Part shown: positions 55,770 through 64,000 of the stretch, in pieces
Layout: the number at the start of each line of letters is the position of its first letter
Position numbering within the stretch: the first letter of the stretch is position 1
Assembly: GCA_024196135.1 (NCBI GenBank)
Contig: JAMQCK010000080.1
Location: 21,370-85,369, forward strand
Length of the DNA: 64,000 nucleotides
Direction of reading: 5' to 3'
DNA from: Pleurotus ostreatus/Saccharomyces cerevisiae fusant
Lineage: Eukaryota; Opisthokonta
The notes under the pieces: model-generated
The model's input: the letters and a program-made list of their open reading frames with translations, nothing else
What the model was told of the DNA's origin: nothing
Database searches by the model: none
Program-made: the position numbers and the translations under genes

Positions 55770-55794
55770 CGGCATCTTCCGGTGAACGCCCCTT
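55770..55794 (-). repeat. Right terminal inverted repeat of the 5.2-kb transposon
   Basis: Reads CGGCATCTTCCGGTGAACGC then CCCTT, followed at once by the 10-bp flanking repeat GGCTTGGCGC (55795-55804). Confidence 0.88.
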
Positions 55795-55804
55795 GGCTTG
55801 GCGC

Positions 55805-56295
55805 TCAGGTGGGCGTGCAGTGCGGTGCGGTCATCGCGTTAGGCGTCGTGCGTTGAGCGGCGTCAAGGCTGCGTTGGGAGGTACCAAGAGTGCCTAGATC
55901 GACCACGAGAGCCTTCATCACAGCTGGTGACGAAGGAGGGGACGTATATAAAGGGCCAGGGCACACAAGCGCCTGCTTGGCATCGCAGTGAACAACAGCC
56001 GCATTGGACCAACCCCATCGCTGTCAGATATGGGGGACGGGGTGGAGGCCAGCGGAGGTCTGCTGGCGGACGATGAGGGCGCAAGGTCTGATTTGGGTAC
56101 TTCGCCGCTCTCGTCTTCAGGCACTTCGGATCCTTCGTTCGCACCTGACAATCGGAGGGATTGGTGGCTCACCAAATGCGTCGAGTTGGTACTGAGATCG
56201 ACAACGACGGGAACAAGGGAGGAAGAGTAACATCTCATTGCTTTTCTTACGGCCATAGGTCCAGTCAGTCCGATCATAAATACGGGGTCCCATGT
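55805..56295. other. Transposon flank and 3' side of the YIP1-family gene
   Basis: 491 nt. GACGTATATAAAG near 55940-55952 contains a TATA-like string followed by a plus-strand frame at 55988-56230 without a recognised domain. It could be the promoter of a small unassigned transcript. Confidence 0.35.
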
Positions 56296-57588
56296 TCATT
56301 GGATCAGTATCATCCATGCCAGGATAAAGTAGAAGAGTCTGAGAGGCGAAGTCAGTAAAGAGTTCGCGCCGCGCGAGAGTGTGAAAAGACGGGGCAACAG
56401 AACAAACAAAAGGGACAAACAAATGGTCGACCAAACGCGAAACGGCCAAACAAATCGACCAAACAAACGCCACTCACAACAACGGGTACACGGCCAACAG
56501 TATCCTCTGCGGCTCGATTTTCGTTCCGTCCAGGAAGTTTACGGACGCCCATATGCACCATGCCCACGCAAGGATGGCGAGCGGTGCGCGGACGTAGATG
56601 ACGTGGACGAAGCAGGAGATGAGGGCGGCGAGGTTGAGGGGCGCGACGCAATAGCCGAGCGTACAAAGGCCTTGGAAGAAGGATCTGCACGGAAGCAGTC
56701 AGACGCGGAGGGTGAGGGGGGAAGGCTGGGGAGAAGAAGGGAGGTATGCTCACACTCGACCACCGAGGAGCTGTGGAAATATGGTCAGTGCTGGCGGGGA
56801 AGTAGTGGACGAAGGTGTACCTTGGCTTGTATTGTTACGACCAGGGAGCCGAGGGAGCAGATGACGACGACGCCAGTGAAGACGCCGATGGACTGGTTTG
56901 GAGGAGCCTGGGGAGAACGATGAGGGAGGGCGCATACGGCCGCACATCGGCGGACGTACGTTTATGCTGAGCATGATACCAAGCGCAAGGCAGAGGATGA
57001 GTGGGCCCCAGAGATCCCAATCTCTGAATCAAGGGATCAGGATATGAGTGAGCAGCAATATGCATCGTTACGCACTTGAGGACTTCGCGACCTGTGGATT
57101 TGCGCGGGTACAGGACATGTACAAGTTTGTTGTAGATGGACAGCGCGTCGCGCGCCTAGACGCGTATCAGTGAAGGGCGCTGCTCGGATAGAGGCTCACG
57201 CACGATGGTGGTCCCTACTGGCTCATCAAGGGTGTCCTGCCCCGTATACCTATATCCCCCACCCATCAGCCATACTGTCGACCGATCCTGACACGTATCC
57301 TCACCTCGTCTCTACCCTTACACCGCCAACGGTCGACCTCGTCGCCTGCGGTGCCGTGTTACTAGAGCTCCCAATGTTCCCCGACAGTCCTGAGGGCCCG
57401 GACGACGAGGGAGGCGCGAGCTGCTCAGGTTCATGCGCGCGCGTCTTTCCCTTGTCGGCTACCGGGCTCGCGAGGGCGGGATTCGTGAACCCAGGCATGT
57501 TCTCCTCGTCGTAGTCATCATCGTCGTCGGCCTGGATGAACTGCGACGAGGCGGTGAGGGGCGTGCGCTGCGAGTCTGAAGTATTCAT
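56296..57588 (-). CDS. YIP1-family membrane protein (YIPF6/Yip4-like)
   Basis: Eight exons (57588-57305, 57249-57204, 57155-57076, 57023-56960, 56907-56821, 56770-56754, 56684-56478, 56338-56296) give 275 residues. A cytosolic acidic N-terminus (QADDDDDYDEENMPG) leads to the Yip1 core: DTLDEPVGTTIARDALSIYN, KLVHVLYPRKS, DWDLWGPLILCLALGIML, GVFTGVVVICSLGSLVVT, KLLGGRVSFFQGLCTLGYC, then further membrane helices and a last one, LLFYFILAWMILIQ. DWDLWGPL and GGRVSFFQGLCTLGYC are hallmarks of the YIPF6/Yip4 branch, which works with Rab GTPases in ER-Golgi and Golgi transport. Exon 6 is only 17 nt. The gene is divergent from RPT2. Confidence 0.92.
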
Positions 57589-57763
57589 CGTCCGGTGTGG
57601 CGTTCGTGCCAGAGAGCGGGGGACCGGAAGCAGAGGCGGGCGCCACGCGAGCGGGCGTGACACGCGTTCGTGACATCACTTTGTCACTGCGCGCTGACGC
57701 GTCGCGCGAGATCTCAGCAAGTGCGCCTTGCCTTAGACTCTCACCCGACGACAGAGAGCAGAT
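57589..57763. promoter_or_regulatory. Compact divergent promoter of the YIP1-family gene and RPT2
   Basis: 175 nt between the two start codons. It carries two ACGCGT boxes (57662-57667, 57697-57702) and the near-palindrome GTGACATCACTTTGTCAC. No TATA box was seen. Shared control of the two genes is possible but untested. Confidence 0.5.
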
Positions 57764-59390
57764 ATGGTGCGTGGTCTTCAAGGCGCTCAGGACGTATGCT
57801 GACGGACTGTACAGGGCAACGCAGCATCAGGACTTGGGCAGGGCGGTCCGCCGAACCCGAACCAGGACAAGGACAAGAAGGAGAAGGACCAGAAGAAGAA
57901 ATGGGAGCCGCCCCTCCCGACGCGCGTCGGAAAGAAGAAGCGCAAGGGCCCCGCCACCACGTCCAAGCTTCCACCAGTCTACCCCACCACCCGCTGCCGC
58001 CTCAAACTACTGAAGATGGAGCGCATCAAGGACTACCTGCTCATGGAGGAGGAATTTATCCAGAACCAGGAGCGCCTCAAGCCCGAGACGCGGGAGGAGA
58101 AGAATGAAGAGGACCGCTCGAAGGTGGATGACCTGCGCGGGAGCCCGATGGCGGTGGGCACGATGGAGGAGATCGTGGACGACGACCATGCGATCATTAG
58201 CACGTCGAGCGGGCCCGAGTTCTATGTGTCGATCATGAGCTATGTGGACAAGGATCTGCTGGAGCCGGGCTGCCAGGTGCTGCTGCACCATAAGACGCAG
58301 TCCATCGTGGGCGTGTTGCAGGATGACGCGGACCCGATGGTTAGCGTCATGAAGCTCGACAAGGCGCCTACGGAGAGTTACGCGGATATTGGTGGTCTGG
58401 AACAGCAGATTCAGGAGATCAAGGTGCGTACGCCGCTCGTCATAAAATCCTCAAGACTTACGTTCTGCCAGGAATCCGTCGAATTGCCACTTACCCACCC
58501 TGAACTGTATGAAGAGATGGGCATCAAGCCGCCAAAGGGTGTCATCCTATACGGTGTACCTGGTACTGGGAAGACTCTCCTCGCCAAGGCCGTCGCAAAC
58601 CAAACATCCGCCACCTTCCTCCGCATCGTCGGCTCCGAGCTCATCCAGAAATACCTCGGAGACGGTCCCAAGCTCGTTCGCGAACTCTTCCGTGTCGCCG
58701 AAGAGCACGCGCCAAGTATCGTCTTCATTGACGAGATTGACGCAGTCGGTACGAAGCGGTATGTGGCTCATCCCTTGCAGGACAAATTTGTATGCTCATT
58801 TTCCCATTAGATACGACTCAACATCTGGTGGCGAGCGCGAGATTCAGCGTACCATGTTGGAACTGCTCAACCAGCTGGACGGTTTCGACACACGGGGCGA
58901 CGTGAAGGTCATCATGGCCACCAACAAGATCGAGTCCCTCGACCCCGCCCTTATTCGTCCCGGCCGTATCGACCGAAAGATCGAGTTCCCGCTACCGGAC
59001 GTAAAGACGAAGCGTCATATCTTCCGGTACGTTTCTTTACACCTTTCTGTCAACCCGGCCGCTTTCGTGGCTACTGCGCTGTCGCCCTTATACTAACGCG
59101 CCCTTTTAGCCTTCACACCTCCCGCATGAACCTCAGCGAGGATGTCGACCTCGAGGAGTTCGTCATGACGAAGGACGACCTCTCCGGCGCCGACATCAAG
59201 GCGGTGTGTACGGAGGCGGGTCTCCTGGCGCTGCGCGAGCGGCGGATGCGGGTGACGAAGGCGGACTTCACGTCCGCGAGGGAGAAGGTTCGTTCATCTT
59301 GTGAGAATGGTGTAGAGACGGATACTGATTGCTTTTTCTCTAGGTCTTGTATAGGAAGAACGAGGGCACGCCCGAAGGTCTTTACTTGTA
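57764..59390 (+). CDS. RPT2: 26S proteasome base ATPase Rpt2 (PSMC1)
   Basis: Six exons (57764-57766, 57815-58423, 58472-58758, 58811-59026, 59110-59287, 59343-59390) give 446 residues. The first coding exon is just the ATG; splicing gives MGNAASGLG, the N-myristoylation signal conserved in Rpt2. Then [19 protein letters not shown], a coiled coil ([21 protein letters not shown]), the OB ring and the AAA module: Walker A GVPGTGKT at 232-239, Walker B IVFIDEID at 287-294, [15 protein letters not shown] with arginine fingers, and the lid helix. The C-terminus EGLYL carries the HbYX-type Leu-Tyr-Leu that docks into the 20S alpha ring and opens its gate. It is a complete housekeeping gene; the myristoyl group helps hold proteasomes at the nuclear envelope in yeast. 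Confidence 0.97.
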
Positions 59391-59627
59391 ATTTTTGCAT
59401 TGTCATACATCGTATACATCATTTTCTTTTGCATGAATGGTGCGCTTGCGTACTTTCATTGATTCGCAAGACGCCCCAGTCGAACTTGTCACTGCTTACT
59501 ATCCTCGGTCCCAATCATGCACCCGCTGCAAGAACTCGGCGTGCCGCAAGCATATGTTGCTGCCTTCATTCTGTTTCGTTAGATTATTGCCATTGCGCTG
59601 TTGAAAATTGCATTGTAAGTCCAAAGC
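59391..59627. other. Convergent 3' region of RPT2 and the MYND gene
   Basis: 237 nt, AT-rich near 59391-59440 as expected for polyadenylation regions. Nothing coding is supported. Confidence 0.35.
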
Positions 59628-61452
59628 TTACTTGGAGGCTATATGCTCACTGGTGTATCCCCGAGTCAAAAGGTGAAAGCGCTCTCGACTTTCCACCTCA
59701 ATCGGACGAAATACACACGTGAGGGTTCGCCAACCGGTGTAAGGAACGTCGATGTCGACCACAAACCTCGGATTGGACGGGTCTCCGCCTTCGAGGGGCC
59801 CGATTTGAGGCTGCGGCCATTCGTTTGCGATTTCCAGATGGGCGTATGCGCAACGGCTTTCGCCCACACTCATTGGGCGAATGATCCCGACTATTTTCTG
59901 GACGAGACGGAAGATGAAGTGCACGTCTCGAGCACTTATGCGAGCTGCGATGCATGAGCGACTGTACACTCTGCAGGGAAGGCTCATTGGGTCTGACCTT
60001 TGCTTTTCGCATTGCGCTGACATTCGTTTCGATGTCCTCCGTCAACCCAGTGGAGGCGCTGGCAGGCTTCGGAGCAATACAACGCCTCGGCGCAAGGGCA
60101 AGCGCGCAGAGGGGACGTTTTGGGGCTCGTGCACTATTGGCTGTATAAGAAGTTCGCTAAAGGACAATGATGGACACTAACCAATACGTTGCAGCACCTC
60201 GCCGTCCGTTCCCAATCCTCATCAGCGCTTTTGCGATCCCATTGGCGCCGGGATGCGAGGTTGACCAGTTGCAGCAGCCTGGAAGGGAAGAGGCGCTTGT
60301 TGTCTTCCGACCTGATGTCTTCGTCGAATACACGGATCGCCTTGCGGTACACAAGAGCGGCCTCTATGCAGTGAAGGATCTGGCTGACCTCACTGCCTGG
60401 GTTCCCTCGGAGAATGGACACGAGGACGGGAAAGAGACCCCTTCGCAGTGCACGCACGGTCGTGCGCCCGTCAAGCATGCACAAGTCGACCATGGCGCTG
60501 TATGCAGTATTGTACGCGCGCCTGTCTTTCTCTGACTTCTTCTTGTAGTACATGCGCAGAACTTCCACAAGTGCGCCTACGATGCATCGTGGGAGGGGGC
60601 GAATGCAGAGGTCCGGAGAGAATGCCATGGTCCGAACGAAGGAGATGTGTGATTCCAACTGGACCGTCATCGTCGGCTCTTCATGGTGGTTCACGACGAG
60701 GAGGAGGATATGTCTGGCAGCAACGTGATGCAGATGGCGCAGGTCGTCCCCGACGACGTGTCGAACTGCGGCAGCAGCTACGTGCTGTTCACCCCGGATA
60801 GCGAAAGGGTGTAGGAGCATTGGGAATATAGACGCGCATTCGGATGCAAAAGATTCGCGGGGAGCGTCGTGCATCCCATTTGCGTAGAGCTTGGTCGCCA
60901 ATGCGTAGTACATGCTGACAGCTGTCCGTAAGGCAGGAATTTCGGGAGACACTATGATTGCCTTTGAAAGCGAGAAGTCGAGGTACGCTATGCATCTGAG
61001 AAGGCGGGCAGCCTCGTTCGTGGCAGCGAAGAGCTTTTTTCTTTGGGGCGATGGTAGCCCAGTGATCCGTATGCCAAGACTGAACATGCACATATAATCG
61101 GCCCAACGGCAGATGTCGCGCCAGAAGGACGGGTCCTCCTTCAGAGGAGCGGAGTAGTCATTGAGACTGTCAGTCAACACCAGGGTAGAGAACGTCCCGA
61201 GTGTCAGAACGAAGCCATCTCCCGCTTCCGAGGTCAGGAATTCTTCCAGCGGTATATCAGTCGGGGGAGTTCTTGAAATGATACGAAAGGGACTCCTTCT
61301 GAGTAAGCGACGGCATTCTTCGATGGTCTGTCTCTGGGGGCCGATCGGTGACTGTACTTCGAGGTCAAGGCGCTCAAGCGCGCGCCTGAGCGCGCGAAGG
61401 TCGGAAAAGTCGCGATATCCAGTCAATAACCACGTGCTTAGACGCGATCAGT
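59628..61452 (-). pseudogene. MYND zinc-finger protein gene, damaged or incompletely modelled
   Basis: A long exon (about 61452-60182) reads WLLTGYRDFSDLRALRRALE, ARLLRCIAYLDFSLSK and further helical sequence of a family common in Agaricomycetes. A 48-nt intron (60181-60134) leads to the MYND finger: CTSPKT..., CPCAEALYCSEACQRLHWVD and GHRNEC, with the Cys/His pattern that binds two zincs and mediates protein contacts. After it the frame stops. The expected C-terminal part (SARDVHFIFRL, NPRFVVDIDVPYTGW) continues in another frame to 59628, and no clean intron joins them. At the 5' end an in-frame TGA precedes SRLSTWLL with no ATG. Both ends therefore look broken, or unusual exons were missed. 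Confidence 0.65.
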
Positions 61453-62290
61453 CGGTTTAGACCCCTGCTTTGTACCCTCAGTCACGCCTTCGTTAAGCGA
61501 CCTTCCTCGCCCAAAAAATCACGTAAAATACTTCTTTTCCTTCTCTATCCAATGGTGTGATTTTAGAAGCCGTAACTTGGAAGGCTGATGAACAATGTGC
61601 AGTTCAAAAGCGACGTGCCTCAAAAACTGAATTTTTCAAGGCTGTAATCGGACGCTACAGCTCTGGGAGTCTTCGCAATCCGCATATACTTTCCTATATA
61701 GGAGAGCGGCTTGCTTCCTGATTTTTTTGTATATTCTTTCTCCAGATCTCGTGCAGAATGGCCCCCAGAATCCGCCGGACAAGCAAGGGCCCGCTCGCAG
61801 GCTCCCAAGGTCATGTGAGCATTAAAGTCCCACGCCCCTGTTCATGGAATTTGAGGTGTCAATTCTGTTACACCTGTGCTACAGATCCAGTGAGAGCTGC
61901 GTTGTAATGCTGTGATCTACCTTCACATTCTTTGAGGAAAAAGATGTCCAAATTCAATGTATAAGTGACAAACTTGTGCGCGCAGACCGGCAAAGTCCGA
62001 GGACCGGCATTTGCCGAGAGTTGAACTGCCCGTGCGCCTGAACCTATTCTTTCTGTTTAAATACCAGAACGTACTGGCGAGACACAGAGACTCTTAGTTT
62101 ACAGGTCGCTTGAGCTATACCTGCAGATCCTTGGGTGTTCCGTGCTGCAGGAAGGTACCACTTCACTCCATTGATATCAGGGTCCAGTCCGGTGGCACGG
62201 CATTGTTTCCATGGAAAATGCGTCGCGAGGCCTGCAATGAGGCAGCGGCACATCGCACCCCTCCATTCTTGCCTTCGACCTTCATCGCCA
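61453..62290. other. Intergenic up to the pogo-like transposase
   Basis: 838 nt, AT-richer than average at 61490-61760. GC-rich GACCGGCAAAGTCC/GGACCGGCATTTGCC strings at 61986-62015 might belong to an element end, but its partner would lie beyond the window. Confidence 0.35.
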
Positions 62291-64000
62291 ATGCCTCGTA
62301 CTGCCCTCCCAGATCAGAAAAAGCGCCAGCTTGCGAGCGCTTTTCAGAAAGAATGGCTCGCAATGGCTGTCGAAGATTACCGGGAGTCACTCGCCAGGCA
62401 GCAGCTTGGGTTGAAGGACTTCAAGGGTGCGTGTTGCTTCTCTAGGACAGAGAATGGCAGTACTTAACCCAGTACAGGAGCGAAGACTGTTGCCAAGGAG
62501 TGGATGCAGAAACGTCGAAGGGAGACGAAGAAGGTGCGTGTGCTTGTTGACGCTTTACGCGCGCGGTTCTCACAATCACGAATAGGTCATCAAGCTCAAC
62601 CCCCAGACGATCATCAACCACGCCAAAGGGAAGCACACTCAGGCTGAAGCTAACCAAGACAAGTCCTGGACGACTCCCGAAGAGAACGACATCGTCATTC
62701 ACACTGCCGCGGAATATGCTGCGCGAGGCTGGCCCTTCAGTCACCGGCGTCTTAAAGAGCAAGTTGACGAGATGCTACGCGCGCGTCTGGGCCCGGATTT
62801 CCGAGGTGTAGGCAAGCGATGGACCTACCGCTTCGTCCTCAGGCATAGTGACCGGCTGGCCACCGAGCTTGCAGCTGCGCGCGAGTCTGTGCGCGGTAGG
62901 GCTGTGAACGCCACGTCTCTTCATCTGTGGTTCCACGATGTCTTGCGCTCTCAGCTGGAGGGCGTAGACCCAGAGAATATCTATGGCTCGGATGAGCACA
63001 GCTGGAATGGGATGGAGGGTCAGCGGGAACATGTCATCGTTGGTCGCAAGATGAAGGGTCGCGCACATCAGCAGACTGGGGGAAGTCGCGAGAACGTCAC
63101 CTTCATCGCGACAATCTGTGCTGTTGGGTATGCTCTGCCACCTACAGTCATCCTCAAGGGTAAGGGCTACCAGGTGGTCTGGGGCCTGCAGAACAACCCT
63201 CTCAACGCATCGTGAGTATTTTCCATGCTGTGTTTCCATTGAATGAGCATCAACTGATTTAATTCCAGAATCGGGCACTCCCTTCGCGGTTGGACGAACG
63301 GCGAGATCGGAGTCGCTTGGATCAAGGAGTTCGATCGACTGACGAAGGACAAGGCTGCTGGCAGGCCACGACTTCTACTCCTCGACGGCCACAACTCCCA
63401 TTATACGCGTCGCTTCCTCGAGTATGCGAGAGCCCACAATATCCGCGCCATCTGCTACCCGGCGCATACTACCCATGTGCTTCAAGGCCTGGATGTCGTC
63501 GTCTTTGGACCACTCAAGCGAGCACTGCGTGAGGAGCGTGTCGAGTGGGAAAGGACTCACCCGAAGTTGAGCAAGAACAACATTCTCGAGGTCTATGCGA
63601 AGGCGCACCTTCGAACAATGACACCATCGATTATCAAGTCCGCATTCCGCGTCACAGGCGTATGGCTGTTCGATCCCTCTGTCATCCCATCGGAGATGAT
63701 AGCCCCGAGCAAGGAGACATCGAATGGACCTACCTTGCCCCTTCCCCCTATGACGCCCGTCCGTGTACTTGCCGACTTGATCGACAACCTTGTCCTCAAG
63801 GACGACTGGGATACAATACCTCCCGAAGACTCCTGGACTGACCTCGACTCTGATGATGAGTCGGACGATGAGCAAGGTATGTGTACACATGCTGTTTGAT
63901 TGTTCAAGCTACTGACAACATACAAGAAGCACAGCGACTATTTGGACCGACCGAGGCAGCTGCGCTGCCGTCCGATCCCATTCCGGATCCCGAAGTACAT
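62291..64000 (+). CDS. Pogo/jerky-type DDE transposase, partial at the window end
   Basis: Exons 62291-62426, 62478-62533, 62586-63211, 63269-63876 and 63927 onward give at least 500 residues; the gene leaves the window. The N-terminus is a helix-turn-helix (pogo psq-like: LASAFQKEWLAMAVEDY, GLKDFKGAKTVAKEW, PQTIINHAKGK) followed by a CENP-B-like second domain (SWTTPEENDIVIHTAAEYAA, WPFSHRRLKEQVDEM). The DDE domain shows IYGSDEHSW, RLLLLDGHNSHYT and YPAHTTHVLQGLDVVVFGPL, giving the three acidic catalytic residues. Then come LREERVEWERTH and SAFRVTGVWLFDPSVIP, typical of Tc1/mariner-pogo proteins. All splice sites keep frame, so the copy may be intact. A domesticated, cellular gene of this family cannot be excluded, as the element ends are not visible. 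Confidence 0.9.

Larger units (their letters stand above)
50595..55794 (-). mobile_element. 5.2-kb DNA transposon with terminal inverted repeats
   Basis: The ends carry inverted repeats of 25 bp with one mismatch (50595-50619 and 55770-55794), with weaker pairing for 15 more bases. The 10-bp string GGCTTGGCGC directly flanks both sides (50585-50594 and 55795-55804), fitting a target-site duplication of 8-10 bp. One spliced gene of 1548 codons fills the interior on the minus strand. The superfamily is not settled: a duplication of 8 bp would suit hAT or P-like elements, 9-10 bp a Mutator-like one. Confidence 0.85.

Noticed and set aside
1..64000. CRISPR arrays, rRNA, operons or bacterial-type defence genes
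   Set aside because: None seen; the intron-rich eukaryotic gene structure excludes a prokaryotic reading.

Overview
The window reads as nuclear DNA of a filamentous basidiomycete, most likely an Agaricomycete and possibly a polypore. It is GC-rich, genes lie on both strands, and nearly all are cut by introns of about 48-75 nt with GTRNGY donors and YAG acceptors. Several families are typical of that class: FunK1-type kinases, an MYND protein, GMC oxidoreductase debris, a thaumatin-like protein and a pogo-type transposase. No rRNA, tRNA, CRISPR array or bacterial operon signal was found. Gene models were built by hand from splice sites, frame continuity and family knowledge; exon sums were checked for frame. 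Layout: 0.1-11.9 kb holds a disordered nuclear-type protein, a Nudix hydrolase, a 15-exon ZIP zinc transporter with a 5-nt microexon, and the mitochondrial import-motor subunit PAM17. After a 2.2-kb stretch without a supported gene come a TEA/ATTS transcription factor (14.1-15.7 kb) and the clamp-loader subunit called Rfc5 in yeast and RFC3 in human (17.0-18.8 kb). From 19 to 30 kb is a rearranged tract: a 5'-truncated GMC oxidoreductase pseudogene, two tandem FunK1-like kinase genes A and B, a decayed piece of a HEN1 small-RNA methyltransferase gene between them, and the full HEN1 gene beyond kinase B. This order is explained by a direct duplication of [kinase + 3' end of HEN1], followed by gene conversion and decay of both kinase reading frames. 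From 30 to 50 kb are mostly housekeeping genes: PEX11, a zinc-less MDR reductase, TAN1, an F-box protein, eIF5, a DUF427 protein, VPS51, a thaumatin-like protein, an F-box/nucleotidyltransferase-like protein and a PIN-like transporter. A 739-bp foldback element with 320-bp arms overlaps the TAN1 3' end and supplies its stop codon. From 50.6 to 55.8 kb lies a 5.2-kb DNA transposon with terminal inverted repeats, a 10-bp flanking duplication and an open 1548-codon transposase model. The end carries a YIP1-family Golgi/ER membrane protein divergent from proteasome ATPase RPT2, a damaged MYND zinc-finger gene, and the start of a pogo-like DDE transposase that runs off the window. The genes do not form one pathway. 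The main interest is genome structure: the foldback element inside a coding region, the kinase/HEN1 segmental duplication, the intact-looking transposon, microexons, and enlarged introns almost free of AG dinucleotides.
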